Positions 42,187-51,738 of a stretch of DNA of 64,000 nt are shown here, one piece after another. Each line of letters starts with the position of its first letter. Within the stretch, counting starts at the first letter, position 1. Position numbers and translations under genes: made by a program. Source of the DNA: SSF14 sp037045585 (lineage in GTDB: Bacteria; Actinomycetota; Acidimicrobiia; Acidimicrobiales; Microtrichaceae); contig JBAOIR010000041.1 in the NCBI GenBank assembly GCA_037045585.1, positions 47,006-111,005 on the forward strand, in the 5' to 3' direction. The notes below the pieces were generated by a model that saw nothing but the letters and a program-made list of their open reading frames with translations, searched no databases and was not told the DNA's origin.

Positions 42187-43230
42187 TCACGAGCGGGTCA
42201 GGACCACCTTGAGTGCGCCCGTGTCGGCGGCGCGGGAGAACACGTCGTAGGCCTCGTCGAACTGGTCGAGGGTGAAGCGGTGCGTGATGAACCGGTCGAC
42301 CTCCATCTGATGGCCCTGCGCGAGTCGCAGCAGGGTCGGAGTGGAGGAGGTGTCGACGAGGCCGGTCGTGATGGTGACGTTGCGGATCCAGAGATCCTCG
42401 AGGTGGAGCGTCGCCGGTTCGCCGTGCACACCGATGTTCGCGATGTGCCCGCCGGGCCGGGCAAGCCTCGTCGCCAACTCGAACGTCGCCGGAACCCCAA
42501 CGGCCTCGATCGCGACGTCGGCGCCGAGCCCGTCGGTCATCGCCATGACCTCGGCGACGGCGTCGGCGCGGCTGTTGTTGATCACGACGTCGGCGCCGAA
42601 CTTCTTCGCCGCGTCGAGTCGGGTGTCGGCCAGGTCGATCGCGATGATGCGACTCGGGCTGAACAGCTTCGAACCCATGATCGCGGAGAGCCCGATGGGC
42701 CCGGCCCCGACGACCGCGACCACGTCACCGGGGCGGACCCGGCCGTTCAGGACGCCGACCTCGTAGCCCGTCGGGAGGATGTCGGCCAGCATCAGGATCT
42801 GCTCGTCGGTCACCCCGTCGGGGATCGGGTAGGTCGACGTGTCGGCGAACGGCACGCGGACCTTCTCGGCCTGTGTCCCGTCGATCTTGTGCCCCAGGAT
42901 CCACCCGCCGCCGCCGAGGCACTGGCTGTAGCTGCCCTCGCGGCAGTACTGACACGCCCCACACGCGGTGATGCACGACACGAGGACACGATCGCCCACC
43001 TTGACGTTCTTCACGCCGGCGCCCACCGTCTCGACGGTGCCCACGGCTTCGTGACCGAGGATTCGACCGTCGGTCACGGCGGGGACGTCGCCCTTGAGGA
43101 TGTGCAGGTCGGTGCCGCAGATCGTGACCGCGTCGACGCGGATGATGGCGTCGGTGTCGTCGATGACGACGGGGTCGGGCACGTCCTCCCACGCCTTGTG
43201 GCCGGGACCGTGGTAGACGATGGCCTTCAT
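42187..43230 (-). CDS. Zinc-dependent alcohol dehydrogenase
   Basis: This is a 347-residue MDR-superfamily enzyme. Catalytic zinc ligands are ICGTDLH (Cys) and GHEAVG (His, Glu). The structural zinc loop is CGACQYCREGSYSQC (four Cys). The NAD(P) fold has VVGAGPIGLSAIMGSKL. The motif spacing is that of the secondary-alcohol dehydrogenase branch (isopropanol type). It oxidises alcohols to aldehydes or ketones. It stands alone, with a start at ATG 43230 and an AAGGAG site. Confidence 0.92.
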   Translation of the reverse strand: MKAIVYHGPGHKAWEDVPDPVVIDDTDAIIRVDAVTICGTDLHILKGDVPAVTDGRILGHEAVGTVETVGAGVKNVKVGDRVLVSCITACGACQYCREGSYSQCLGGGGWILGHKIDGTQAEKVRVPFADTSTYPIPDGVTDEQILMLADILPTGYEVGVLNGRVRPGDVVAVVGAGPIGLSAIMGSKLFSPSRIIAIDLADTRLDAAKKFGADVVINNSRADAVAEVMAMTDGLGADVAIEAVGVPATFELATRLARPGGHIANIGVHGEPATLHLEDLWIRNVTITTGLVDTSSTPTLLRLAQGHQMEVDRFITHRFTLDQFDEAYDVFSRAADTGALKVVLTRS

Positions 43231-43345
43231 GGCGACTCCTTGAGGGTCGAGGAAACCTGATTCGACCGTACGCCCGCGGTGGGATGGCGGGCAGAGGACA
43301 AGGTCCCGCCCGATGTCCCAGACCGGGAGCAGCGAGCGCCGGAGG

Positions 43346-44803
43346 TCAGGCCCAGCGAAGGGTGACGACCGATCGAGCCGGGAGCGTCACCGCGACCGAC
43401 CGGTCGCCGTCGGTCAACGCGACGTCGACCGGCTGGCTCGCGGTCGAGACCAGGAACGCGACGGTCGACCCGTCAGGGTTCTCGAACACCACGTTGTGGA
43501 TGCCGCCCGAGGCCGAGGACGAGCCGATCCGGGTCGCCCCGACGTCGACGCCTCGTCCGAACTGCGCGAGCGCGTAGAACTCCTCGTTGCGGGTGACGTG
43601 CCCGTCGGGATGGATGGTCAGCACACCGCGACAATCGCGGCAGCCTCCGACGCGGGGGCCGCTCTGCTCGTCGAGCGCGAGGTTCCAGAGCACCACCGAC
43701 CGGGACCAGTTGCGCACCGAGTCGACGAGGAGCACACGGGCGTTCCACAGGAGGTTGGACTCGAAGGTGCCGCTCGACTCGGTGCCGGTGCACTCGGTGA
43801 AGTGGATGTCGAGGTCGGGGTACGCGTTGTGCACCGTCGACTGCGCGGACGGGTTACCCGAGTAGCAGTGGAACGCCGACCCGGCGATCTGTGGGGTGCC
43901 GGCGACGTGGGCCAGCACGTCGAGGGCGCGGGGAGCGCCGTTCCAGTTGTGGTCGTGGACGAGCAGCTCGGTCGACGACCCGTCGGTGTGGAGCCCGTCG
44001 GCGAGTTCGATCGCGAGGTCGGCTTCCTGCTGGGGCGACAGGACCATGCCCGCGTAGTTGTTGGTCTCGTGGGCTGGCTCGTTCTGGACCGTGAGGAGCG
44101 CGAGCGGGACCCCGGCGTCGGCGTATCCGGCGACGACCCGCCGCAGGTACCGCGAGTACACCTCGGTCATGCCGGCGGCCAGCGTGCCGCCGACCACGCC
44201 CAAGCGGTCGGCCGAGGCGCCGGACTTCATCCAGCCCGGTGCTGTCCACGCCGAGCCGACGAGGGTGAGATCGGGGTTGACGGCGCGGGCGGCGCGGAGG
44301 AGGGGGAAGCGCTGCTGCTCTTCACGGACGAGCGAGAAGCCCGTGAGGTCGGGATCCTCGCCCGGCGGCTCGATGTCGTCGTAGGTGAAGTCGTCGAGCG
44401 AGAAGTCGGTCGATGAGAGCGGCACCCGCACCACGCTGAGGTTGGCGCCGCGCCGGCCGAAGAGGTCGTTGATCACCTGGGTCCGGGTCACGTGGTTCAA
44501 CCGGGTCGAGAGCACCCACGCGGCCGAGTCGGTCATCGCCGCGCCGACGCCGACCATCGACTGGTAGCGGGCGGACCGGTCGATGTCGACCACCACCGCG
44601 GCGGCACCGGGATCGTCGGCGATCGGTACCCGAGGTTCGACCGACAGCAGCTTCGCGCCGTCGCCGGTCGTGACGAGGACGTTCGCGTATCCGTCGACGA
44701 GTTGTTCGGCGCCCGTATCCACCACGGGTGAGTCGGGACCGCACGACGCCACGATCGACGCGCTCAACAACAGTCCGAGTCCGGTGCCGATCATCCGCCG
44801 CAT
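43346..44803 (-). CDS. Glycoside hydrolase family 30 lipoprotein
   Basis: This 485-residue enzyme starts at MRRMIGTG behind a GGGAG site. The signal peptide has a SIVASC lipobox, with lipidated C21. The GH30 barrel includes VGVGAAMTDSAAWVL, the acid/base E242 in LTVQNEP and the nucleophile E337 in HFTECTGT. A C-terminal beta-sandwich ends TLPARSVVTLRW. GH30 enzymes cleave beta-glucosylceramide, beta-1,6-glucan or xylan; the exact substrate is not clear. As a lipoprotein it acts outside the cell membrane. Confidence 0.88.
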   Translation of the reverse strand: MRRMIGTGLGLLLSASIVASCGPDSPVVDTGAEQLVDGYANVLVTTGDGAKLLSVEPRVPIADDPGAAAVVVDIDRSARYQSMVGVGAAMTDSAAWVLSTRLNHVTRTQVINDLFGRRGANLSVVRVPLSSTDFSLDDFTYDDIEPPGEDPDLTGFSLVREEQQRFPLLRAARAVNPDLTLVGSAWTAPGWMKSGASADRLGVVGGTLAAGMTEVYSRYLRRVVAGYADAGVPLALLTVQNEPAHETNNYAGMVLSPQQEADLAIELADGLHTDGSSTELLVHDHNWNGAPRALDVLAHVAGTPQIAGSAFHCYSGNPSAQSTVHNAYPDLDIHFTECTGTESSGTFESNLLWNARVLLVDSVRNWSRSVVLWNLALDEQSGPRVGGCRDCRGVLTIHPDGHVTRNEEFYALAQFGRGVDVGATRIGSSSASGGIHNVVFENPDGSTVAFLVSTASQPVDVALTDGDRSVAVTLPARSVVTLRWA

Positions 44804-44936
44804 GTCGTTGGTCTCCCCTCGCCCCGTGGCCTCCCTCCCAAGGCCTGCGACCACGATAGAACGACATCTCCACCCGGCACCGGTTCAGCCGAACATCGAT
44901 TCCACCGCGACTCGTTCGGGGCGCTTGGCACGCGAA

Positions 44937-44950
44937 GTTAAGCTCACCTA
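44937..44950 (+). promoter_or_regulatory. DtxR/IdeR-like iron box
   Basis: GTTAAGCTCACCTA matches 12 of 14 positions of the core GTTAGGCTAACCTA that I recall for IdeR/DtxR sites. A further half-site GGTTAGGT begins at 44986. It precedes the iron ABC importer operon, consistent with iron repression. Confidence 0.55.
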
Positions 44951-45050
44951 CTGTGCGGCCGGTGGGTGGCATGACGAAACGAGGTCGGTTAGGTCCAGCC
45001 CGCCATCCGTTCCTCCGCGCCCAGCGGCACCACCATCTTGGAGACCCCTC

Positions 45051-46106
45051 ATGACGTCACCGCGTCGATATGCACTGCTCGCCCTGCTTCCGCTCACCGC
45101 CCTGCTCGCCGCCTGCGGCGACGACACCTCCACGGCCGACGACACCCCTGACGGCACCGCCGGCGGGACCGGCGACGTGTCCGGCCAGACCATCACGCTC
45201 TACTCCGGCCGCGACGAGGAACTCATCGCGCCCCTCATCGAGAAGTTCACCGACGACACCGGCATCGAGGTCGACGTCCGCTACGGCAACTCCGCCGAGA
45301 TGGGCGCCCAGCTGCTCGAGGAGGGCGAGGACACCCCCGCCGACGTGTTCTATTCCCAAGAGGTCGGGGCGGTCGGTGTGCTCGCCGAGGCCGGACTCCT
45401 CGCCTCGCTGCCCGACGAGCTGGTGGGGACGGTCGACGAGCGGTTCCGGCCCGAGGGCGACAACGAGTGGGTCGGCGTCACCGGCCGCTCCCGTGTCATC
45501 GTCTACAACCCGAACCTGACCGACGCCCCCGTCGGCGTCGAAGAGCTCACTGACCCCAAGTACCGGGGTCAGGTGGCGATCGTGCCGTCGAACGCCGGCT
45601 TCCAGGCGTTCATCACCGGCTTCCGGGCCAGCCAGGGCGAGGACGCCGCTCGGACGTGGCTCGAGGACCTGATCGCCAACGAGCCGATCACCGACATCGC
45701 CAGCAACGGCGACGTGCTCGAAGCAGTCGAGGCCGGTGACGTCGCGATCGGACTCATCAACCACTACTACTGGGCCCGCGACGAGCGGCAGCCCAACCTC
45801 ACGTCGAAGCTCGTGTTCCCCGAGGGCGACGATCCCGGTGGCCTCGTGAACGCCACGGCGGCGGCCATCACGAAGGGCTCGGCCGACAACGCTGCGGCGC
45901 TGGCATTGCTCGAGTACCTGCTGTCGGAGGAGGGGCAGACCTTCTTCGTCGAGGAGACGTTCGAGTACCCCGTCGTGGACGGCATCGTGGATCCGGCGGG
46001 CATCCCGCCCCTCGACGAGCTGGACGGACCGGACCTCGACCTGACCGATCTCCGTTCGATCGAGGAGTCCCAGGCGCTCCTGACCGAGTTGGGACTCCTC
46101 AGCTGA
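45051..46106 (+). CDS. Iron(III) ABC transporter substrate-binding lipoprotein
   Basis: This is a 351-residue FbpA/FutA-type binding protein. The lipobox LLAAC places the lipidated Cys at residue 22. The mature part begins QTITLYSGRDEELIAPLIEKFTDDTGIEVDVRYG. Two adjacent tyrosines in INHYYWAR are the usual ferric ligands. It captures Fe(III) and hands it to the permease encoded next. An IdeR-like box upstream suggests iron regulation. Confidence 0.9.
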   Translation: MTSPRRYALLALLPLTALLAACGDDTSTADDTPDGTAGGTGDVSGQTITLYSGRDEELIAPLIEKFTDDTGIEVDVRYGNSAEMGAQLLEEGEDTPADVFYSQEVGAVGVLAEAGLLASLPDELVGTVDERFRPEGDNEWVGVTGRSRVIVYNPNLTDAPVGVEELTDPKYRGQVAIVPSNAGFQAFITGFRASQGEDAARTWLEDLIANEPITDIASNGDVLEAVEAGDVAIGLINHYYWARDERQPNLTSKLVFPEGDDPGGLVNATAAAITKGSADNAAALALLEYLLSEEGQTFFVEETFEYPVVDGIVDPAGIPPLDELDGPDLDLTDLRSIEESQALLTELGLLS

Positions 46107-46204
46107 CCCTGCCGACGGCTGTCGTCACCGACGAGGGGTCCGGCGTCGCGGCGCCGGACCCCTCCCTCGGTCGCGCCGGGGCGCCGCGCCGCGCCCCGGC
46201 ACCG

Positions 46205-47734
46205 GTGGTGTTCGGCGCGGCCGTCGCGGGCCTGATCGGGGTGCTGCCGCTCGTCTACCTCGGCATCCGCGCCACCGAGCGGGGATGGGGCGAGATCGCC
46301 GAGACCCTGTGGCGCGAGCGCACCGCGACCCTCGCGCCGCGTTCCCTCGAGCTCGCCGGCATCGTCACTGTCGCGTCGGTGGTGCTCGGCGTCGGCTTCG
46401 CGTGGATCGTCACCCGCACCGACCTCCCCGGCGCCCGGGTCGTGCAGGTGTTGTTGGGCCTCCCCCTGGCCCTCCCCTCCTATGTCGCGTCGTTCGGATG
46501 GATCGGGTTGTGGCCCGACCTGGCCGGCCGGTCCGGCGCTGCCGTGGTGTTGACCACGATCTCCTACCCCTACGTGTACCTGCCTGTCATGGCGGCCCTC
46601 CGGCGGTGCGACCCCGCGCTCGAGGACGTGTCCCGCAGTGTCGGCGAGGGCGCCGTCGCGACGTTCCGACGGGTGACGCTGCCGCAGATCCGCCCGGCGG
46701 CCGCCGGAGGTGGACTCCTCGTGGCGCTGTACGTGCTGAGCGACTTCGGGGCGGTGGCGACCATGCGCTACGAGGTCCTCACCAACGTGATCTACACGTC
46801 GTACCGCGGCTCGTTCGACCGCACGCCGGCGGCGGTGCTCGGGTGCGTGCTCGCGGTGCTCGCCGTCGCGATCGTCGGTCTGGAGCGGCTGACCGGCCGC
46901 CGCTCGCGCCACATCGCGCGGGTCGGCTCCGGCGTGCCCCGACCCCAGTCGATCGTCCGTCTCGGACCGGCCCGATGGCCGCTGCTGCTCGCACCGGTCG
47001 GCTGGCTCGCCGTCGCTCTCGGGATTCCTGCGGACGGTCTGCGCCGGTGGTTCGAGCAGGGCACGTCGCGTCCCGACGGCGGCCGGTTCGCCGAAGCGAC
47101 GCTCAACACGCTCGAAGTCGGGGCGCTGGGCGCCGCCGCCGTGATCGTGGTGGCGTTCCCCCTGGCACTGTTGAGTGTCCGGAACCCCGGCTGGCTGTCA
47201 CGCGCCGCGGTGTCGGCCGTGTACGCCAGCCACGCGCTCCCCGGCGTCGTCGTCGGGCTCTCGCTCGTGTTCTTCGGCGTCGGCTTCGCCACGCCGATCT
47301 ACCAGGAGCTGCCGTTGCTCGTGCTCGCGTACGTCGTCATCTTCCTCTCGCTGGCGCTCGGTTCGCTGCAGAACGCGATCGCCCAGATCCCACCGGGCCT
47401 CGACGGGGTGGCGCGGTCGCTCGGACGCACCGGCGTCGGCGTGTGGTGGTCGGTCACCGCACGGCTCGCCGCGCCCGGAGTGGGCGCAGCGGCAACGCTG
47501 GTGTTCCTGACGATCATGAAGGAATTGCCAGCGACCCTGTTCCTTCGACCGACCGGCTTCGACACCCTCGCCACCCAGTTGTGGGGCCACACGTCGTCCT
47601 TCTCGAAGGCGGCCGTGGCGCCCTACGCCGTGGCGATCGTCGTCCTCGCCGCACTCCCGACCGCGCTGCTGTCGAGCCTCGGGGGCCGACGCAGCGCCAC
47701 CTCGCCTCCGACCGACGGGACCGATCAACGATGA
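46205..47734 (+). CDS. Iron(III) ABC transporter permease
   Basis: This is a 509-residue permease with two fused membrane halves, as in FbpB/SfuB. Each half carries an EAA-type loop, recognisable as EDVSRSVGEGAVATFRRVTLPQIRP and DGVARSLGRTGVGVWWSVTARLAAPG. It starts at GTG 46205 or possibly further upstream, since the frame is open from about 46109. It overlaps the ATPase gene by 4 bp. It completes the importer with the binding protein upstream. Confidence 0.88.
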   Translation: MVFGAAVAGLIGVLPLVYLGIRATERGWGEIAETLWRERTATLAPRSLELAGIVTVASVVLGVGFAWIVTRTDLPGARVVQVLLGLPLALPSYVASFGWIGLWPDLAGRSGAAVVLTTISYPYVYLPVMAALRRCDPALEDVSRSVGEGAVATFRRVTLPQIRPAAAGGGLLVALYVLSDFGAVATMRYEVLTNVIYTSYRGSFDRTPAAVLGCVLAVLAVAIVGLERLTGRRSRHIARVGSGVPRPQSIVRLGPARWPLLLAPVGWLAVALGIPADGLRRWFEQGTSRPDGGRFAEATLNTLEVGALGAAAVIVVAFPLALLSVRNPGWLSRAAVSAVYASHALPGVVVGLSLVFFGVGFATPIYQELPLLVLAYVVIFLSLALGSLQNAIAQIPPGLDGVARSLGRTGVGVWWSVTARLAAPGVGAAATLVFLTIMKELPATLFLRPTGFDTLATQLWGHTSSFSKAAVAPYAVAIVVLAALPTALLSSLGGRRSATSPPTDGTDQR

Positions 47735-48807
47735 CCACGGTCAGGATCCGAGCGCTGACGAGGGCGTTCGCGGGACACCCGCCGGTCCGAGCGTTGTCGG
47801 GGGTCGATCTCGACATCGCCGATGGCACGCTCGCCGCCGTGCTCGGCCCGTCGGGGTGTGGCAAGACGACGCTGCTCCGAACCATCGCCGGCATGGAACG
47901 CGCCGACGGCGGCACGATCGCCGTCGGCGACCGGGTCCTCACCGACGCCGGCTCGCACGTCGCACCGGAACGGCGTCGCATCGGTCTCGTACCCCAGGAG
48001 GGCGCGTTGTTCCCGCACCTCGACGTCGCCGGGAACGTCGCGTTCGGGCTCCGACGGCTGGCGTCCGACGAGCGACGCCGTCGCGTCGACGAGCTGCTCG
48101 AGCTCGTCGATCTCGCCGGCCACGGCGGCCGGCGCCCCCACGAACTGTCGGGCGGGCAGCAGCAACGGGTCGCGCTCGCCCGTGCGCTCGCGCCCCGACC
48201 CGACGTCGTCCTCCTCGACGAGCCGTTCAGCGCGCTCGACACGGCGCTGCGCTCATCACTCCGCGACGAGGTCGCCGACGTCCTGGCGGCCACGGGCACG
48301 ACCGCCATCCTCGTGACCCACGACCAGGAGGAGGCCCTGTCGCTCGCCGATCATGTCGCCATCATGCGCGACGGCCGGATCGTCCAGGCCGGCACGCCGA
48401 CCGACCTCTACCGCCGCCCGGTCGATCGGTGGACGGCCCGGTTCCTCGGCGACGCGAACGAGCTGCCGGGGCGACGAACGTCGCCCACATCGACGGAGGT
48501 CGGCACCCCGCTCGGAACCGTGGGGCTCGACCCACTGTCGCCGCAACCGCCCGGCACCGAGCTCACGGTGCTCGTCCGCCCCGAGCAGATCGTCCGCGAC
48601 GACGGACCGGGCTCCGTCGGCGCCGTCGTCGAACGGGTCCGCTTCCGCGGCTCCGACGCCGACGTGACGCTGACCGTGGGACCGACGACGGTGACCGCCC
48701 GTTGGCGGTCGACCGAGCTGGCCGACGCCGGGAGCGCCGTCATGGTGCGGGTCACCGGGCCGGTGATCGGCTACGGGGTGATCGGCTACGGGGTGACCGG
48801 CGACTGA
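47731..48807 (+). CDS. Iron(III) ABC transporter ATP-binding protein, FbpC-like
   Basis: This is a 358-residue ATPase. Walker A GPSGCGKTT, signature LSGGQQQRVALARAL, Walker B VVLLDEPFSALD and switch His in VTHDQEEAL. A C-terminal TOBE-like regulatory domain (LVRPEQIV...) ends with a short repeated IGYGVIGYGVTG tail. It drives the ferric importer. The repeat at the C-terminus, encoded by a near-perfect 15-bp tandem, is a local duplication. Confidence 0.9.
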   Translation: MTTVRIRALTRAFAGHPPVRALSGVDLDIADGTLAAVLGPSGCGKTTLLRTIAGMERADGGTIAVGDRVLTDAGSHVAPERRRIGLVPQEGALFPHLDVAGNVAFGLRRLASDERRRRVDELLELVDLAGHGGRRPHELSGGQQQRVALARALAPRPDVVLLDEPFSALDTALRSSLRDEVADVLAATGTTAILVTHDQEEALSLADHVAIMRDGRIVQAGTPTDLYRRPVDRWTARFLGDANELPGRRTSPTSTEVGTPLGTVGLDPLSPQPPGTELTVLVRPEQIVRDDGPGSVGAVVERVRFRGSDADVTLTVGPTTVTARWRSTELADAGSAVMVRVTGPVIGYGVIGYGVTGD

Positions 48808-48910
48808 GGCGGTCGACCGAGGGGGTCCCCGTCCATAGGATGCGGCACGACCGGGGGACGTGGTGTCACGATCGATCACACCTGTTCGGCCTGAACTGAC
48901 TGGATCCACG

Positions 48911-50121
48911 ATGTCGAAGCGGGTGCTCTACGCCGGAAGTGTTCACGACGAGGCCGAGATCGAGGCGTGCCTCGACGTGCTCCGATCCGGGCCGACGGCG
49001 TTCCGCATCGGTGCGCGGGTCACGGCGTTCGAGCAGCAGGTCGCGGCGCTGTTCGGCAAGGCCGGCGGGATCGCCGTGAACTCGGGTTCGTCGGCGCTGT
49101 ACCTCGCCGTCGAGTTGCTCGACCTCCCGAAGGGATCGGAGGTCCTCACCTCGGTCCTGACGTTCTCGACCGACGTGGCCCCGCTCGTCCGGGCCGGCCT
49201 GGTCCCGGTGTTCGTCGACGTCGAACCCGACACCTACAACGTCGACCCCGATGCGCTGGAGCGCCTCATCGGCCCGGACACCAAGGCGATGCTCATCCCC
49301 AACCTGGTGGGCAACACCCCGGACTGGGACCGCCTTCGCGTGATCGCCGACGCCCACGACCTCCTTGTCATCGAGGACTCCTGCGACGCGCTGGGCGCCA
49401 CGCTCCGCGGCACGCCCACGGGCACCCGTTCCGACCTCAGCGTCACCAGCTTCGCCGCATCGCACATCATCACCGCGGCCGGCAACGGCGGCATGGTCCT
49501 GCTCGACGACGAGCAACTGCGCGACCGCGGCCTGCTGCTGCGCCGCTGGGGCCGCAGCAGCGAGGTGCAGTTCTACGGTTCGCGAAGGGCGACCGGCGCT
49601 TCCTCGCCGAGGTCGACGGCATGGAGTACGACAGCCTCTTCGTGTTCGAGGAGCTCGGCTGGAACTTCGAACCGTCCGAGCTGGGCGCGGCGTTCGGCCT
49701 CGAGCAGCTCAAGAAGCTCCCGAACAACCGGGAGGTGCGCCAGCGCAATTTCGCGAGCTACCACGAGTTCTTCTCCACGTTCCCCGAGGTCTTCACCCCA
49801 CCGGTGCAGACCGAAGGCCTCGACACCGCGTGGCTGGCGTTCCCGTTCGTGATCGAACCCGACTGCGGCATCGCCCGGTCCGAGTTCCAGCGTGAACTCG
49901 AAGGTCGCGGCATCGACACGCGCATGGTGTGGACGGGCAACGTGACCCGGCAGCCGATGATGCGCGGCGTCACCTACCGCAGCGACCCGGCCGGATACCC
50001 CAACGCCGACCGCATCATGGAGCACGCACTCCTGCTCCCCTGCAACCACGCCCTGACCGACGAGGACGTGGAGTTCGTCTGCAGCGCCGTGTCGGACGTG
50101 GTGGCGTCGCACACGTCGTGA
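48911..50121 (+). CDS. DegT/DnrJ/EryC1-fold enzyme with active-site His (dehydratase type), one frameshift
   Basis: About 403 residues, split at about 49580. The N-terminal part shows the PLP fold (NSGSSALYLAVELL, VFVDVEPDTYNVDP, VIEDSCDALGA). The lysine position of TSFAASHIITAAGNGG is H185, as in RfbH/ColD-type 3-dehydratases that use PMP, and not the Lys of true aminotransferases. Adding one base near 49580 gives GSRKGDRRFLAEVDGMEYD and the rest of the family C-terminus. It probably removes a hydroxyl from an NDP-4-keto sugar. No other sugar genes are adjacent. Confidence 0.78.
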
Positions 50122-50154
50122 TCGATCGGATCGGGGTTCGGATCGGGGTGCCGC

Positions 50155-51042
50155 ATGGGTGAGCAGTGCAGCGGGCGCGTCGCCCTGGTGACCGGAGCCA
50201 GCAAGGGTGGAACGGGCACGGCCATCGCCGTGCGGCTCGCAGCCGAAGGCGCTGCGGTGGCGCTCGTGGCCCGTGACGCGGCCGGGCTCGATGCCACCGC
50301 GGAACGCATCCGCGCCGCCGGCGGCACCACGATCACGATCCCCGTCGACCTCGCCGATCCCGACGGCGGCCGAGCGACCCTCGTCGACCGGGTCGCCGAC
50401 GAGCTCGGGCCCGTCGACATCCTCGTCAACAACGCCGCCGCCAACGGCTACCGACCGTTCACCGAGTGGACGAGCCGCCAGCTCGAGATCGCCCAGCAGG
50501 TCAACGTGTGGGCGCCGTGGCGCCTGATGGCCGACGTCGCACCGTCGATGATCGAGCGCGGCGAGGGCTGGATCGTCAACCTCACGAGCTTCGCCGCCGA
50601 ACTCCCGCCCGGTCCGCCGTTTCCCACGAACCTCGTCGCCCAGCAGGGGGCCGGCTACGGCTCGACGAAGGCCGCGCTCAACCGGTTGACGGTGTCGGTC
50701 GCGTCGGAGCTCTACCCCCACGGGATCGCAGTGAACGCCGTCGGCCCGCAGTCCGCCATCGCCACGCCCCATCTGCTTGCCCGCGGTGACCTCGACCCCC
50801 TGCTGTTCGAGCCCCTGGAGACGATGGCCGAGGCCGTCCTGCTGCTCGCCACGTGTGACCCGGCCACGCTCACGGGACGGATCGGCCGGAGCCTCGAACT
50901 CCTCGCCGAAGTGGACCGCCCCGTGCTCGGCCTCGACGGGAACGATCTCGTCGAGGGGTGGCAGCCGACCGACCTGCGGGGCGTCGTCGCACGTCTGAGC
51001 GAGCGCCTCGCCGGCCTCGGCTGGCCAGACGCCTTCGGCTGA
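50155..51042 (+). CDS. Short-chain dehydrogenase/reductase
   Basis: This is a 295-residue SDR. The N-terminal VALVTGASKGGTGTAIA is the cofactor-binding glycine motif, with an unusual extra Thr (GxxxGTG). ILVNNAAANGY and the catalytic set Ser (LTSFAAE), Tyr and Lys (GYGSTKAAL) are present. The C-terminal extension beyond the SDR core is about 45 residues. It is likely an oxidoreductase of hydroxy-lipids or alcohols; the substrate is unknown. It lies 33 bp after the DegT-fold gene. Confidence 0.87.
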   Translation: MGEQCSGRVALVTGASKGGTGTAIAVRLAAEGAAVALVARDAAGLDATAERIRAAGGTTITIPVDLADPDGGRATLVDRVADELGPVDILVNNAAANGYRPFTEWTSRQLEIAQQVNVWAPWRLMADVAPSMIERGEGWIVNLTSFAAELPPGPPFPTNLVAQQGAGYGSTKAALNRLTVSVASELYPHGIAVNAVGPQSAIATPHLLARGDLDPLLFEPLETMAEAVLLLATCDPATLTGRIGRSLELLAEVDRPVLGLDGNDLVEGWQPTDLRGVVARLSERLAGLGWPDAFG

Positions 51043-51075
51043 CTCCGGTTACGCCGACGCCGGACGCGATCGAGC

Positions 51076-51672
51076 TCAGCTCCGGGTGGCCGCCGCGGCA
51101 GCGAGGGACTGGGCCAACGCCGCCCGCACCAGGGCCCGCACCTCGTCGACCAGCGCCGGGTCGTCGCCGACGACGACGCTGCTGAACAGCGCAGCGCCCG
51201 CCGCCATGACGATCGTGGCGCGAGCCGTCACCGTCGCCGTGGCGCCCTGCGCGACCACGAGATCGGTCGCCGGACCGGCGAAGCCGTCCCACATCGTGGC
51301 GCGGAGGTCGTTGTGGTCGTGGAGCGTGGCGAGGAGCGTGGGCATCGCCGACTGCATGTCCGCCCGGGCGAACAGGTCGAAGCTGCCGTCGACCACACCG
51401 TCGACCCAGCCGAGGAGGTCGACGTTCTCGAAGGCTCCGAGGTCGGGCTCGGCGCCCAGGAGCGCCTCGATCGCGAGATGGGCCTTCGTCGGCCATCGTC
51501 GGGCGATCGCCGGTCGACTCACACCCGCCCGCTCGGCGATCCCCCGGATGCTCGTGCCGTCCCAGCCGTGCTCGACGAGGCTCGCCCGGGTCGCGTCGAG
51601 CACCCGCTCGTCGATCGCGGGGTCGCGCCGACGACCGCTCGGCGAACGTTGCGGCGTGGTGGGGTCGCCCAT
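51076..51672 (-). CDS. TetR-family transcriptional regulator
   Basis: This is a 198-residue repressor. The N-terminal helix-turn-helix is GTSIRGIAERAGVSRPAIARRWPTKAHLAIEALLG. The C-terminal ligand domain is variable. The start is ATG 51672. A perfect palindrome at 51700-51716 lies between it and the divergent ene-reductase gene, as expected for a local TetR repressor. Confidence 0.9.
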   Translation of the reverse strand: MGDPTTPQRSPSGRRRDPAIDERVLDATRASLVEHGWDGTSIRGIAERAGVSRPAIARRWPTKAHLAIEALLGAEPDLGAFENVDLLGWVDGVVDGSFDLFARADMQSAMPTLLATLHDHNDLRATMWDGFAGPATDLVVAQGATATVTARATIVMAAGAALFSSVVVGDDPALVDEVRALVRAALAQSLAAAAATRS

Positions 51673-51699
51673 AGGCCGTACAGTCTGCCAGCCACATTC

Positions 51700-51716
51700 C
51701 GATACCAGTGGTATCG
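51700..51716. promoter_or_regulatory. TetR-type operator
   Basis: CGATACCAGTGGTATCG is a perfect 17-bp palindrome in the 66-bp divergent gap between tetR and the ene-reductase gene. It probably represses both genes until the ligand binds. Confidence 0.7.
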
Positions 51717-51738
51717 TTCGGGTCGGGAGGGACGACAC

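Noticed and set aside
44896..44920. CCGAAC upstream of the iron importer as a seventh SigK-like promoter
   Set aside because: No GCATCC lies 16 nt upstream of it.
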